Shown: positions 1-11,150, counted from the first letter of the stretch. The stretch is 64,000 nucleotides of DNA from Rufibacter sp. DG15C (GCF_001577755.1 NZ_CP010776.1:1240001-1304000), one strand, 5' to 3'. Translations and numbers: made by a program. The notes: generated by a model not told the origin, from the sequence alone.

Positions 1-690
1 GGATTGGCCGCCTATATTGCCAAGATCAAACATTCCTACGCCATCAGCGGCCCCGAGACGCAGATGTTGAGTGCCGGCCAGGAGGCCCATGGCGGTATCC
101 AGTATTATGAGGCCGGCGAATTTGCGAGTGCTGAAACCAGCTTCTTCCTATCCTTGGCCAGAGACGCCCAGAATCCCTATGTGAACTACTTGATGGCGGT
201 GTCTTTGGCAGCGCAGGGCAAAACTACAGCCGCCCAGTCCTATTACCAGAAAGCCATTGCCGGCGACGCCGCTCTGCAAAACCAATACACAACAGACGTG
301 GCCTCGGCCAAAGCCCTATGGGACAAAAAGCAACAAGCCAAGATAATTAAGCCTGCACCTGCTCCTAAGGTGACGTATGGCGGCCCGCTGACCTATGGAA
401 AATACACCTGCCACCAATCTATCTGGAACGGCCCCAACGCCAGCCCCGCCTACAGGTTTGATTACAAAGGCTACTTTGAGTTAAGAAAGGACGGCACTTA
501 CCGGTGGCTAGACAATGGGGGAACCGGCAGGTATAGCTACAACGTCAAAACGGGCGCCATCACCTGGCTTTCGGGTCCCATGAAAGGACAGGCGCCCAAA
601 TCCTCTAAATTCCAGAAGGGGACCACGGTGGCGCAGGTGACGGTAGAGTTCTCTGAAAACTACAGATGGGAATGCGGATGTAAGAAGTAA
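1..690 (+). CDS. TPR-like protein with cysteine-containing C-terminal domain, 5' truncated
   Basis: The reading frame is open from the first base, so the true start lies left of the window and only the last ~229 residues are seen. The visible N-terminal part (about residues 20-110) is Ala-rich and helical, with the spacing of tetratricopeptide repeats (GGIQYYEAGEFASAETSFF, then NYLMAVSLAAQGKTTAAQSY). A Pro-rich linker leads to a C-terminal part of about 100 residues rich in aromatic residues and glycine, with cysteines in YTCHQS and WECGCKK. That part looks like a small beta domain of secreted proteins. The function is unknown. The gene ends without an obvious strong terminator. Confidence 0.6.
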   Translation, partial: GLAAYIAKIKHSYAISGPETQMLSAGQEAHGGIQYYEAGEFASAETSFFLSLARDAQNPYVNYLMAVSLAAQGKTTAAQSYYQKAIAGDAALQNQYTTDVASAKALWDKKQQAKIIKPAPAPKVTYGGPLTYGKYTCHQSIWNGPNASPAYRFDYKGYFELRKDGTYRWLDNGGTGRYSYNVKTGAITWLSGPMKGQAPKSSKFQKGTTVAQVTVEFSENYRWECGCKK

Positions 691-899
691 CCCGCCTTCA
701 CCTATTAAATCAACGATTAGAGCTTTTGTTCTACCTTTTCAGAGGAAGCAACGGTGATTCACAGGAAGAAATCATCCTGTAATTAAATGATAATCAATCC
801 AATACCTTCAATAAACATCCAATTATTTCCGTTATTAATGAAACTATTAACATTCAATGAATGTCATTGCACTATGAATAGGTAATCTAAAGTAAAGAA

Positions 900-1229
900 A
901 TGGTTATGAAGCAGTTCCAGAAAGAAATCCTGCCCCTTATCAACAATGACACTTTGGTATTCAAGACCTATAAAAATGACCACTGCAAAATAGCCGTGGA
1001 CAAGTTCTTGAAGGAATTCAGACTCATAGCCTCCATTTCTACAGACTACAACAACAACCAGGCATACTACTTTGAGAGTAACCTTGACAACAGCATCACC
1101 ATGCGCATTCAGGTGATGGACCATGTAGTCTCTTCTACCTTGGCGCCCAATAGCTATTTTGAGAAGCACTTGACAGACATCTTCTGTTCTCAGCAGAAAG
1201 CTGCGTCTAACAAGGGCTCTGGCCAGTAA
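900..1229 (+). CDS. hypothetical protein, 109 aa
   Basis: This is a small soluble protein with no signal peptide or membrane segment and balanced composition, for example NNDTLVFKTYKNDHCKIAV and SISTDYNNNQAYYFES. I do not recognise the family. The start is ATG at 900 or the in-frame ATG at 906. A long antisense frame covers the same bases but encodes a valine-rich low-complexity peptide typical of a shadow, so the plus frame is preferred. A strong hairpin terminator follows at 1312-1360. Confidence 0.55.
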   Translation: MVMKQFQKEILPLINNDTLVFKTYKNDHCKIAVDKFLKEFRLIASISTDYNNNQAYYFESNLDNSITMRIQVMDHVVSSTLAPNSYFEKHLTDIFCSQQKAASNKGSGQ

Positions 1230-1311
1230 GTAAAGGACCATCACAAGAACTATTCTAGCCCAGCTGCCCACCTTATCCACAAGACATCCTATTGCTACAT
1301 CTTTTTCCAAC

Positions 1312-1360
1312 CTTAAAAAGGGAGGCCCTGTACACAGAGGACAGAGCCTCCCTTTTTAAG
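1312..1360 (+). terminator. intrinsic terminator after the 109-aa gene
   Basis: A 15-bp perfect stem (CTTAAAAAGGGAGGC pairing with GCCTCCCTTTTTAAG) closes a loop of about 19 nt and carries its own T-run in the right arm. It ends the 900-1229 gene before the next promoter. Confidence 0.8.
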
Positions 1361-1409
1361 TTAAGTGGGTAATTGCCCACGTTTTGCAAAAATAATTTTC
1401 ATGGATTTA

Positions 1410-1455
1410 TTGGGATAAGTCTAAATCTTATTAACTTTGAAACGCAAAGCACTTT
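1410..1455 (+). promoter_or_regulatory. promoter with CTTTG-N5-CAAAG operator, autoregulatory site
   Basis: TTG at 1410-1412 and TAACTTTG at 1432-1439 are 19 nt apart, matching the Bacteroidota -33/-7 promoter. The -7 box is embedded in the inverted repeat CTTTGaaacGCAAAG (1435-1449), followed by CACTTTT. A protein bound here would block the promoter. Near-identical palindromes lie at 2525-2539 and 5569-5583. The ATG of the first gene is only 20 nt downstream. Confidence 0.65.
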
Positions 1456-1458
1456 TAG

Positions 1459-2085
1459 ATGAAACAAGAACAGGATTATAGCCGGGATCTAGCGGAGATC
1501 CGCACCATGATGGAGCGGTCCACTAAGTTTCTGTCGCTCTCTGGGTGGGCAGGCATCATGGCAGGCATTTACGCCTTGGTGGGTGCCTACATTGCCTATG
1601 CCGTTTTTGACTTTCACCCTGACGGGATCACAGACAGCGCGTTTGCGGCGGGCGCTTGGTCTACTGGCTTGTTGAACATCATTCTTCTGGCGGCCTTTAT
1701 ACTGGCCATGGCCATTGGGACGGCTATCTACCTTTCGTCTAAGAAGGCTGAGAAACGCGGTGAGACCCTGTGGAATGCCACGGCCCGAAGAGTGCTCATC
1801 AACATGGCTGTGCCCTTAACGGTGGGTGGTCTTTTGATTCTGATCTTGATCGCTAAAGGATTCATTGGTTTTGTAGCTCCTTTCACCTTGTTGTTCTACG
1901 GCTTGGCGCTGTACAATGCCAGCAAGTATACCTACGGCGAGATGAGAAGCTTGGGCCTCATTCAGGTTGGGTTAGGATTGATTAGCGCTTACTTTGTGGG
2001 CTATGGCTTGTTCTTCTGGGCCTTAGGCTTTGGGGTGGTCCATATCATATATGGCATTTACATGCATTACAAGTACGAGCGGTGA
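1459..2085 (+). CDS. integral membrane protein, about six TM segments
   Basis: The 208-residue protein has a short charged N-terminus with RTMMERSTKF, then hydrophobic segments near residues 25-50, 74-96, 112-153 (two) and 164-204 (two). Its final GTGA overlaps the start of the winged-helix regulator gene, so the two are translationally coupled. Known Bacteroidota gene pairs combine this type of membrane protein with an HTH_34 regulator; the membrane protein's role is not established. Coupling suggests it modulates the regulator or is co-controlled with it. No enzymatic motif is visible. Confidence 0.8.
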   Translation: MKQEQDYSRDLAEIRTMMERSTKFLSLSGWAGIMAGIYALVGAYIAYAVFDFHPDGITDSAFAAGAWSTGLLNIILLAAFILAMAIGTAIYLSSKKAEKRGETLWNATARRVLINMAVPLTVGGLLILILIAKGFIGFVAPFTLLFYGLALYNASKYTYGEMRSLGLIQVGLGLISAYFVGYGLFFWALGFGVVHIIYGIYMHYKYER

Positions 2086-2381
2086 GAATATCAATTCATG
2101 GTTTACACAAGGCATTTGAGAGCAGGATTAGGCTGGGCATCATGTCGGTGCTGGCGGTCAACGACCGGCTTGACTTTAACTCCTTGAAAGAGTACCTGGA
2201 TGTAACGGACGGTAACCTGGCCAGCCATATGAAGGCCTTGGAGAAGGAAGAGTTTATTGGCGTGGAGAAATCTTTTGTAGGCAGAAAACCTAACACTACC
2301 TACTTCATCACCAAAGAAGGGAAGAAAGCCTTTGAAGACCATCTTAAAGCCTTAGAGAAACTGATAAAAGGAGTAGGTTGA
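2082..2381 (+). CDS. winged-helix transcriptional regulator (HTH_34 type)
   Basis: This 99-residue protein is a single winged-helix domain. Helices LGIMSVLAVNDRLDFNSLKEYL and GNLASHMKALEKEEFI (recognition helix) are followed by a wing, KSFVGRKPNTTYFITKEGKKAF, and a C-terminal dimerisation helix. This is the layout of the HTH_34/MarR-like regulators common in Bacteroidota. The start is GTG at 2082, overlapping the upstream stop by four bases. I infer that it binds the CTTTG-N5-CAAAG palindromes at 1435, 2525 and 5569, which overlap or adjoin promoters of its own operon, a small membrane protein gene and the serine hydrolase gene. Confidence 0.85.
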   Translation: MRISIHGLHKAFESRIRLGIMSVLAVNDRLDFNSLKEYLDVTDGNLASHMKALEKEEFIGVEKSFVGRKPNTTYFITKEGKKAFEDHLKALEKLIKGVG

Positions 2382-2522
2382 TAGGTAGGAATTCTAAAAC
2401 CTTAAGCAACCAATCTGATCCTCATAAATGTGACTAACTGAAATGAAAACCAAATCAATCCTGTGTACTCACCAACTGTTTTCGCGTAAAAGGATAAGAT
2501 AATCTATATTTTTTTGCCCATA

Positions 2523-2545
2523 CACTTTGCATTTCAAAGTACTTT
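2523..2545 (+). promoter_or_regulatory. second CTTTG-N5-CAAAG operator
   Basis: The palindrome CTTTGCATTTCAAAG occupies 2525-2539 and is followed by TACTTT, about 48 nt before the ATG at 2588. An upstream T-tract and the flanking context closely resemble the 5569 site, so both promoters probably belong to one regulon. Confidence 0.6.
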
Positions 2546-2587
2546 AATAAAAACAAATAACTGCATAACACTTTAATTTCAAGCATC

Positions 2588-2923
2588 ATGACAACGCAAG
2601 ACAATTTCTCAACCCAGCCCAAGCATTCAGTTCCCTTGGCCATGCCAGTCATCATTGGAGCCATCATTGGCCTGCTGGCAATTTCCTTCTTCGTGTTTGG
2701 GGTAGACCATCCAAACCCAGCGTGGGGTCAATATTGGCAAATCAGACCTTTGATCATTACGCCTCTGGCTGGCGCAATGGGTGGTTTGTTTTACGCCTTC
2801 ATGGACTACCAAAGCTCGCGAGGCTTTAACAGAACCCTGGCCATATTGCTCAGCATTGTGGTGTTCTTCATTGGCCTTTGGTTAGGCATTGTGCTGGGCT
2901 TGGCTGGCACCATGTGGAATTAA
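2588..2923 (+). CDS. small membrane protein, 111 aa
   Basis: The protein has a short polar N-terminus and three hydrophobic segments: VIIGAIIGLLAISFFVFGV near residue 22, PLIITPLAGAMGGLFYAFM near 57, and LAILLSIVVFFIGLWLGIVLG near 84. Similar proteins are sometimes annotated as KefB-like potassium transporters in related genomes, but no transport motif is visible, so the function is unknown. The gene is preceded by the second copy of the proposed operator and followed after 54 bp by a larger membrane protein gene. Confidence 0.7.
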   Translation: MTTQDNFSTQPKHSVPLAMPVIIGAIIGLLAISFFVFGVDHPNPAWGQYWQIRPLIITPLAGAMGGLFYAFMDYQSSRGFNRTLAILLSIVVFFIGLWLGIVLGLAGTMWN

Positions 2924-2977
2924 GCATTCTTAAGAAAAAGGATTAAACATTGCCATAAAGGCGCAAAGCACATTCCC

Positions 2978-4222
2978 ATGAGAGAAGAAATCATCACCCA
3001 CCTTGACAATCCCAGCCATCTGGAAAAACTCTACCGGTCCAACAAGGCTCCCTTTAAAAAGGAGTTCATCTCCCTGTACCCAACGGTGAAAGGCAACACC
3101 CTGGCAGACTTTTGGCATGAGCGGCTCACACATGACTCTGATGAGATTAATTGGGGCTCTGGCACAGAACTTAGGTTGGTGCTCCTCATGGCGCTGGTGG
3201 CGGGAATCATCGCTAAGTTTCCGGCTATCTTCTCCATCAATGAGGAGTTCTTCTACCCCAGAAACATTGGGTTCATCCTCTTCCCGCTGTTAACGGCCTA
3301 CTTTGCCTGGAAGAACAGACTGTCAACCGGCAAAATCATGTTGATGACTGCGTTGACCTTGGCAGGGGTGGTGTTCATCAATTCATTGCCTAATGTCCAG
3401 ACCAGTGATACCTTGATTCTTTCCTGCCTGCACATGCTTCTGTTCTTGTGGTCTATTCTGGGTTTTGCCTTTGTAGGCGGTCCGCAGAATGACGTGGAGC
3501 GGCGCATAGGGTACTTAAAGTTCAATGGGGACTTGGTGGTCATGACTACGCTCATTGTCATAGCGGGCGGTATCATGACGGGCATCACGCTGGGACTTTT
3601 TGGTTTGATAGGCTTTGACATAGCCGAATTCTACTTCCAGAACGTGGTGGTCTTTGGCTTACCGGCGGTTCCTATCCTGGGCACTTATCTTATCCAGACC
3701 AATCCGCAATTAGTGGGCAAAGTCTCACCGGTCATTGCCAGAATGTTTAGCCCGCTGGTCTTGGTGATGCTGGTGATCTACCTGGTGGCCATCATGTACT
3801 CGGGCAAAGACCCTTACAATGACCGCGAGTTCCTGATCATGTTCAATGCGCTGCTCATTGGCGTGATGGCCATTATCTTCTTCTCTATCGCGGAGGGGGC
3901 CAAATCTACCAAAAGCCAAATAGAAATCTGGGTGTTGGCGCTCCTGTCATTGGTCACCATTCTGGTAAACGGCATTGCCCTGTCCGCCATCTTGTTCAGG
4001 ATTGCCGAGTGGGGCATTACCCCAAACCGAGCGGCCGTTCTGGGGAGCAACGTCCTTATTCTGATTAACCTGCTGCTGGTAACGGCGCAATTGGTTAGAG
4101 CCCTATCCAAGCGAGGCGACATTAGCGGGGTTGGCAAGACCATTGCCACTTACCTGCCCATCTATTGCCTATGGGCCATTATCGTGACCTTCCTGTTTCC
4201 AATCCTCTTCGGGTTTAAATAG
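2978..4222 (+). CDS. DUF4153-like polytopic membrane protein
   Basis: The 414-residue protein has a soluble N-terminus of about 65 residues (LYRSNKAPFKKEFISLYP) followed by about ten hydrophobic segments, for example ELRLVLLMALVAGIIAKF, LILSCLHMLLFLWSILGF and VFGLPAVPILGTYLI. Length and layout fit the DUF4153 family, whose biochemical function is not known. It probably shares a transcript with the gene at 2588. Bases 4255-4293 downstream form a 12-bp hairpin. Confidence 0.7.
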   Translation: MREEIITHLDNPSHLEKLYRSNKAPFKKEFISLYPTVKGNTLADFWHERLTHDSDEINWGSGTELRLVLLMALVAGIIAKFPAIFSINEEFFYPRNIGFILFPLLTAYFAWKNRLSTGKIMLMTALTLAGVVFINSLPNVQTSDTLILSCLHMLLFLWSILGFAFVGGPQNDVERRIGYLKFNGDLVVMTTLIVIAGGIMTGITLGLFGLIGFDIAEFYFQNVVVFGLPAVPILGTYLIQTNPQLVGKVSPVIARMFSPLVLVMLVIYLVAIMYSGKDPYNDREFLIMFNALLIGVMAIIFFSIAEGAKSTKSQIEIWVLALLSLVTILVNGIALSAILFRIAEWGITPNRAAVLGSNVLILINLLLVTAQLVRALSKRGDISGVGKTIATYLPIYCLWAIIVTFLFPILFGFK

Positions 4223-4254
4223 CCACGGATTTTTCAACCGTCACTTTATCTTCT

Positions 4255-4293
4255 GCTGGCTTGGGCCTTAAGAAAGTAGCAGCCCAAGCCAGC
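4255..4293. terminator. hairpin after the DUF4153-like gene
   Basis: Perfect 12-bp arms (GCTGGCTTGGGC and GCCCAAGCCAGC) enclose 15 nt. There is no strong T-run, so this may be a weak terminator or an mRNA end stabiliser. Confidence 0.5.
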
Positions 4294-4333
4294 TTAAAAA
4301 CACTGCTTTCATTTACTTAAAAAGGAAATTATC

Positions 4334-4618
4334 ATGGAAAATACGTCAAACTCATCAATGAACACAGGTCATTTAGCAGGCTGGGTGTTTGGTCTATTGA
4401 TCATAGCGATAGGCATTCTCAATCTGTTTCTGGTACATCCTGTCCCTGCCATTGCCTACTTCATTCTCTCTCTCCTTTACCTGCCGCCGGCCAATGCCCT
4501 GCTTAAAGGATGGTTTGGTTTCACCATGCCCGTGGTGCTTAAAATTGGCCTTGGCGTAGTCATTGTGCTATTCACGCTTGGGGTGAGTGACCTAGGCGAC
4601 ATGATTGACAAACTTTAG
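4334..4618 (+). CDS. small membrane protein, 94 aa
   Basis: The ATG at 4334 is preceded by AAAAAGGAAATTATC, which is a plausible ribosome-binding region. Three hydrophobic stretches are visible: AGWVFGLLIIAIGILNLFLV, PAIAYFILSLLYLPPANALL and VLKIGLGVVIVLFTLGV. I recognise no family motif. It lies in the run of membrane-protein genes downstream of the winged-helix regulator, with the DoxX-like gene following after 56 bp. Confidence 0.65.
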   Translation: MENTSNSSMNTGHLAGWVFGLLIIAIGILNLFLVHPVPAIAYFILSLLYLPPANALLKGWFGFTMPVVLKIGLGVVIVLFTLGVSDLGDMIDKL

Positions 4619-4674
4619 CACACAGAAACCAGCAGCACTTTAGAACCGAAAGGCCAGACCATACGCACACAAGA

Positions 4675-5403
4675 ATGACAATCACTACCAAATTAGACCA
4701 GCTGCATGCATGGGCAAGAGGAAACCGCTGGCTCTATCTTTTCGCCATTTTCTTGAGGGTGGCCCTGGCCTTCGGGTTTATCACCTCTGGTATGGTCAAG
4801 GTGCTGGGCAACCGGTTCACGGTACTCCCAGATAGCCACCCCATGGGCAATTTCCTAGAAGCCATTTACAATACGGGCTTTTACTACACCCTCATCGGGG
4901 TTTTGCAGGTGACGGCGGCCGTGCTGTTGTTGATTCCAAGGACCGCCCTGCTGGGAGCCATCATCTATTTTCCCATCATTTTAAACATTTGCATCTTGTC
5001 CATTTCGGTGCGCTTTGAAGGGTCTTTTGTCACCTCGCCGTTGATGGTGATGGCCAACCTGTACCTGCTCTGCTGGTACTACCATAGATGGAAGTACATT
5101 CTACCCCTCTACCCAGATCCCAATACCAACCCGCTGCCTAAATGGCCAGAACTGAATACGACCTTCCCGTTTAAGTTTTTTGCGGGGGTAGCAACCATGA
5201 TGGCGATGGTGGTGCTGTTCGCCTTTCATGGATTTGAGCTGATGCCGCGCAACACGTCCAAAGACTGCAAAAGCCAATGCGAGGACAGCGCTAACCCAGC
5301 AGCCTGTGTCACGTTCTGCGATTGTATTCACCTAGCAGGCCAGCCCCTTCAGAAATGTCTGGAAGCCTATGAGAACGCTAAACAGAACCCTGCTCTCAAG
5401 TGA
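4675..5403 (+). CDS. DoxX-like membrane protein
   Basis: The 242-residue protein has four main hydrophobic segments. The first contains LRVALAFGFITSGMVKVLG, the signature position of DoxX-type proteins, followed by FYYTLIGVLQVTAAVLLLIP and later segments. This fits the DoxX/DoxX-like membrane family, whose members are linked to thiol or redox stress in some bacteria. The C-terminal tail (about residues 200-242) is unusually Cys-rich, with KDCKSQCED, AACVTFCDCIHL and QKCLEAY, suggesting a small metal- or disulfide-binding appendage. A copy of the palindromic repeat follows at 5450-5487. Confidence 0.75.
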   Translation: MTITTKLDQLHAWARGNRWLYLFAIFLRVALAFGFITSGMVKVLGNRFTVLPDSHPMGNFLEAIYNTGFYYTLIGVLQVTAAVLLLIPRTALLGAIIYFPIILNICILSISVRFEGSFVTSPLMVMANLYLLCWYYHRWKYILPLYPDPNTNPLPKWPELNTTFPFKFFAGVATMMAMVVLFAFHGFELMPRNTSKDCKSQCEDSANPAACVTFCDCIHLAGQPLQKCLEAYENAKQNPALK

Positions 5404-5449
5404 GGCATCTATAGCCTAGATATCAGCTTGACCGGACTCCTACACAATC

Positions 5450-5487
5450 CGTTTTTGGCCTGTTTCCCGGAAAACAGGCCAAAAACG
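5450..5487. repeat. intergenic palindromic repeat, copy 1
   Basis: The arms CGTTTTTGGCCTGTTT and AAACAGGCCAAAAACG flank a short centre. It lies after the DoxX-like gene and could end its transcript. The same sequence family occurs ten times in the window. Confidence 0.85.
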
Positions 5488-5564
5488 AGATCTTACCGCC
5501 AGTCTTGAGGTAGCTCTAAAGAAGCGCATGTTACCTTAACCCAACGGCCTATTTTTTTTGTCTT

Positions 5565-5589
5565 TAAACTTTGCATTTCAAAGCACTTT
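5565..5589 (+). promoter_or_regulatory. third CTTTG-N5-CAAAG operator, serine hydrolase promoter
   Basis: CTTTGCATTTCAAAG at 5569-5583 is identical to the 2525 site and is followed by CACTTT. The upstream T-tract (TATTTTTTTTG) is also shared. The serine hydrolase ATG is at 5629. Confidence 0.6.
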
Positions 5590-5628
5590 CAAAAACACAA
5601 GTAATCCACACTTTTAAAAGCATGACAT

Positions 5629-7335
5629 ATGAAACTACTTAAAAAGCATTTACACACGCCCTATTCCTTTCAGGGGAAATCGTTTCTCCAACACTTCATT
5701 CTCTTGGCGCTGCTGGTGGTGGCTATACTTTTCGCTTCGCCGGCGCATGCGCAGGACAAGACCGCCGAAGTGGACAAGATCTTCAATTGGGCCAATCAAG
5801 AAACGCCCGGCTGCGCCTGCGCCGTCTCTCAGAACGGCAAAGTGGTGGTGAGCCGCGCCTACGGTTCCGCGGACCTTGAGCGCAACGCACCCATCACACC
5901 CAACACCATCTTTGACATCGGGTCCGTCCGGAAGCAGTTTATTGCGGCGGCCGTCCTGTTGCTGGTAGACGAGAAAAGCCTTTCGCTCACCGAAGACATT
6001 CACACCTACATCCCCGAACTCCCTGACTATGGTCAAAAAATCACGCTGAACCACCTGCTCACGCACACCAGCGGACTGCGCGACTGGACGGGTCTGCTGC
6101 CACTGGCCAACGGAAAGCCCGAGGCCCTCACGCTCATCCTGCGTCAAAAAGGACTCAATTTTGCGCCCGGCGAGGAATGGTCTTACTCTAACAGCGGCTA
6201 TGTCCTGCTCACTGAGATTGTGGCGCGTAAAAGCGGCATGCCCATCGCGGAGTTCCTGCGCAAGCGTCTGTTTGAACCGCTTGGGCTCAAGTCCACCAGC
6301 TACGTGGTAGATATGACCGCCGTCATCAAGAACAGAGCCATGGCCTATGAGAAACAGAAAGACGGCTACAAGCTGGACATGTACTGGGGCAATGACCGGG
6401 GCGGCGGGGCCATCCTGAGCACGGCCAATGACCTGGTCCTTTGGAACGACGCCCTCAAAAACAACCGCCTGGGTGCCTTTGTGAGCGAGAAACTACAGGA
6501 ACCGGCCAAGCTGAACAACGGTCGACAACTAGGCTACGCCCGAGGCCTGTTTCTGGAGAGTTTTAGAGGGGTGAAAGAGGTGTGGCATTCTGGCGGCGCG
6601 GCTGGGTATCATTCCTGGCTGGGCAGTTTTCCTGAGCAGAACATCTCCATTGCCGTGGTGTGCAACTCAGACGCAAAACCCGCCACCGGCCTGGCAGAAC
6701 GCCTAGCCGATTTGTTTGTGAGCTACAAGACGCCCCAGGATCCATTGGCAGGTCCTCCGCCCGCCCTTACCGGTGACACGCTGCTGGAAGCTAAAGGCAA
6801 GGCTGGCCTGTTCATCCATGAGCAGACCGGCGAGACCATGCGTCTGGCCCTGGACCGCGACCGACTGCGCGTGGCAGGTGGCCCAGGCCTAGTGCCTTTG
6901 TCTAAAAACCGATTTAAGCGTCATGGTGCCTTTGTGCAGTACATGTCCCAGGACCAGTTTGAGTTGAACTTCTTGTCACCAGACCAGTTTGAACTGAAGA
7001 CCATGGAAGGCAAAACGGCCAAATACAAACGCGCCGAGCCTTACACTCCCAGCCCAGCTGACCTGAAGGCCTTAACCGGCAGATACACCAGCGAGGAGGT
7101 AGGCGCCTTCTTTGACATGGCTCCCGGCAAGGACGGCTTAATGGGTAAAGCCAATGATGCCGCCGGCCCCGGCTTTGCCCTGACGCCGGTTAAACCTGAT
7201 ACGTTCCAGTTAGGCGGCGTGCTAGTACGTTTTATGCGGGACAAGACCGGCAAAGTAGTGGCCCTGGAGTATAGCAACCCGGTGGTGCGCAACATCAGGT
7301 TCACCAAGCTAGGAGAACTGACCAGCCAACGTTAA
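5629..7335 (+). CDS. serine hydrolase, class C beta-lactamase / D-Ala peptidase fold
   Basis: The 568-residue exported protein has a signal peptide ending near residue 42 (SPAHAQ). Its N-terminal ~350 residues are a beta-lactamase-family domain. The SxxK nucleophile motif is S99-V-R-K102, the YxN motif is Y186-S-N188, and the third motif is H320-S-G, as in class C enzymes and D-aminopeptidases. The C-terminal ~200 residues resemble the beta-barrel extensions of such hydrolases. The substrate is unknown; peptides or cell-wall fragments are plausible. The promoter carries the proposed operator at 5569, tying it to the winged-helix regulator. Confidence 0.9.
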   Translation: MKLLKKHLHTPYSFQGKSFLQHFILLALLVVAILFASPAHAQDKTAEVDKIFNWANQETPGCACAVSQNGKVVVSRAYGSADLERNAPITPNTIFDIGSVRKQFIAAAVLLLVDEKSLSLTEDIHTYIPELPDYGQKITLNHLLTHTSGLRDWTGLLPLANGKPEALTLILRQKGLNFAPGEEWSYSNSGYVLLTEIVARKSGMPIAEFLRKRLFEPLGLKSTSYVVDMTAVIKNRAMAYEKQKDGYKLDMYWGNDRGGGAILSTANDLVLWNDALKNNRLGAFVSEKLQEPAKLNNGRQLGYARGLFLESFRGVKEVWHSGGAAGYHSWLGSFPEQNISIAVVCNSDAKPATGLAERLADLFVSYKTPQDPLAGPPPALTGDTLLEAKGKAGLFIHEQTGETMRLALDRDRLRVAGGPGLVPLSKNRFKRHGAFVQYMSQDQFELNFLSPDQFELKTMEGKTAKYKRAEPYTPSPADLKALTGRYTSEEVGAFFDMAPGKDGLMGKANDAAGPGFALTPVKPDTFQLGGVLVRFMRDKTGKVVALEYSNPVVRNIRFTKLGELTSQR

Positions 7336-7363
7336 TCTACCCTAACTCTTTGCCTTTAAGATG

Positions 7364-7411
7364 GATGCCGTTTTTAGCCTGTTTCTCAGGAAATAGGTTA
7401 AAAACGGCATC
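7364..7411. repeat. palindromic repeat, copy 2
   Basis: This is a diverged copy with outer arms GATGCCGTTTTTAGCCT and GGTTAAAAACGGCATC. It lies 28 nt after the hydrolase stop. Confidence 0.75.
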
Positions 7412-7481
7412 TTCTTTATTTACGTCCTTTAAAATTTCCTTTAGCGTTCGCCCAATTAAATAGGCTAATCAATCTCAAAAC

Positions 7482-7522
7482 GAAGAAACCCGAGGCAGAG
7501 AATACGCGCCTCGGGTTTCTTC
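7482..7522. terminator. bidirectional terminator between convergent genes
   Basis: Perfect 15-bp arms GAAGAAACCCGAGGC and GCCTCGGGTTTCTTC flank 11 nt. It separates the plus-strand hydrolase from the minus-strand DUF2236 gene. Confidence 0.75.
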
Positions 7523-7543
7523 ATTCTTGGGACAAGTGGCATT

Positions 7544-8308
7544 TTAGTCTGGGTGAACGTCTAGTTGGTCAATCTGGTCTTTGTAGTCAGCGGGAAGCAA
7601 GATGTTTTTCAGGAGCCAGTCCATTTTCATAAGCCGGCTTACTTTGTACAACGGCACTACGGGGGTGAGTAGTGAGAAATCACTGAAGTCTAACAGCTCC
7701 CTTACCCGTTGTGGCACTACCAGTTTCTGGCCTTCAATCAACACCTTAAAGCGCATAGCCCCCAAGTGTTTCTTGTATTGCTTAAACAGGTCATAGGTGT
7801 ACTCGCTTCTTTGGAGGTTCTCCTGCAGATGGGCCTCCCGTACCGGCAGCCACGCGGCGTACGTTGGGGGGAGTTCCTTCACGCCCATCCGGGTGCCTAC
7901 CCGGTAGAAGACGTTGTACACTTCCTCCTTCTCGGCGTCGGTTAGTTTCTTTTCCAGCAGCTCATAGGCGGCAATAGAGTAATGGATGAGCATGAAGAGG
8001 ACATCGCGGTAGGCCCAGTCTGGGATAGTAGCGCCTCTGCTTTGCTCTACCGCCGAGTGGATTTTGGCCATGGTGTCAATGGCTTTGTTGGCGTCTTCCA
8101 TAGACGAGAACACGATCATTCTGGCGTACCTAACGGTAGAGAACAGTCGGCCTAGCGGGTCTGCCGGAAGCTTGCCGGTAAAGTACAGCCAGTCCACCGC
8201 CTTATTGAGGGCAAACTCAGCCGAGGCGCCCGCAAAAATGAACAGGATGGTGTCACTCTTGCCCCATATCTTCCGGACCACTGATTCCTTGTCTACAAAG
8301 TACTGCAT
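7544..8308 (-). CDS. DUF2236 / MpaB-like oxygenase family protein
   Basis: The sequence contains IFAGASAEFALNKAVDWLYFTGKLP, DPLGRLFSTVRYARMIVF and WAYRDVLFMLIHYSIAAYELL. These match the helical DUF2236 family, which also includes latex-clearing oxygenases and MpaB. Family members often bind haem; histidines such as in MLIHYS could serve, but this is inferred. The start is placed at the ATG at 8308 (MQYFVDKES, with GTGAGG upstream); a longer frame begins at 8374 with MRWFY. It has no clear operon partner. Confidence 0.7.
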   Translation of the reverse strand: MQYFVDKESVVRKIWGKSDTILFIFAGASAEFALNKAVDWLYFTGKLPADPLGRLFSTVRYARMIVFSSMEDANKAIDTMAKIHSAVEQSRGATIPDWAYRDVLFMLIHYSIAAYELLEKKLTDAEKEEVYNVFYRVGTRMGVKELPPTYAAWLPVREAHLQENLQRSEYTYDLFKQYKKHLGAMRFKVLIEGQKLVVPQRVRELLDFSDFSLLTPVVPLYKVSRLMKMDWLLKNILLPADYKDQIDQLDVHPD

Positions 8309-8514
8309 AGCCTCACATTGCTTCTTCTTAAAGATACGTAGAATTGATCCCTTCCTTTCATAAAACCACCGCATTACATCAGGAAAAAACAGGCATTTTT
8401 TGGCTACTCAAAGAACAAGAAGTTTCTCAAACCCACTTCCCTGCAGTACTCTTTCCTATGTCTAAGACCCAATGACAAATTGGTTTTAGAACCTCGATGG
8501 TTATAAGGAAATCC

Positions 8515-8550
8515 ATTTTTGGCTTAATTTTCAGAAAACAGGCCAAAAAC
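8515..8550. repeat. palindromic repeat, copy 3
   Basis: The right arm GAAAACAGGCCAAAAAC is intact and the left arm has diverged (ATTTTTGGCTTAATTTTC). It abuts the terminator of the GH97 gene. Confidence 0.75.
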
Positions 8551-8588
8551 GAACAGACGCGAGGTTTTGCCCGCGTCTGTTCGTTTTT
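8550..8588 (-). terminator. intrinsic terminator of the GH97 gene
   Basis: The stem CGAACAGACGCG / CGCGTCTGTTCG has T-runs on both strands. On the minus strand it follows the GH97 stop by about 55 nt. Confidence 0.75.
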
Positions 8589-8639
8589 GTGTATAAACTT
8601 GTCCAGTTTCTGAAGAAAAAGAACCAGTCTTCCTGCTTT

Positions 8640-11150
<2,511 letters not shown>

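Noticed and set aside
864-1310. Long minus-strand open frame over the 109-aa gene
   Set aside because: Its translation is valine-rich and low in complexity, and the plus-strand frame has better composition.
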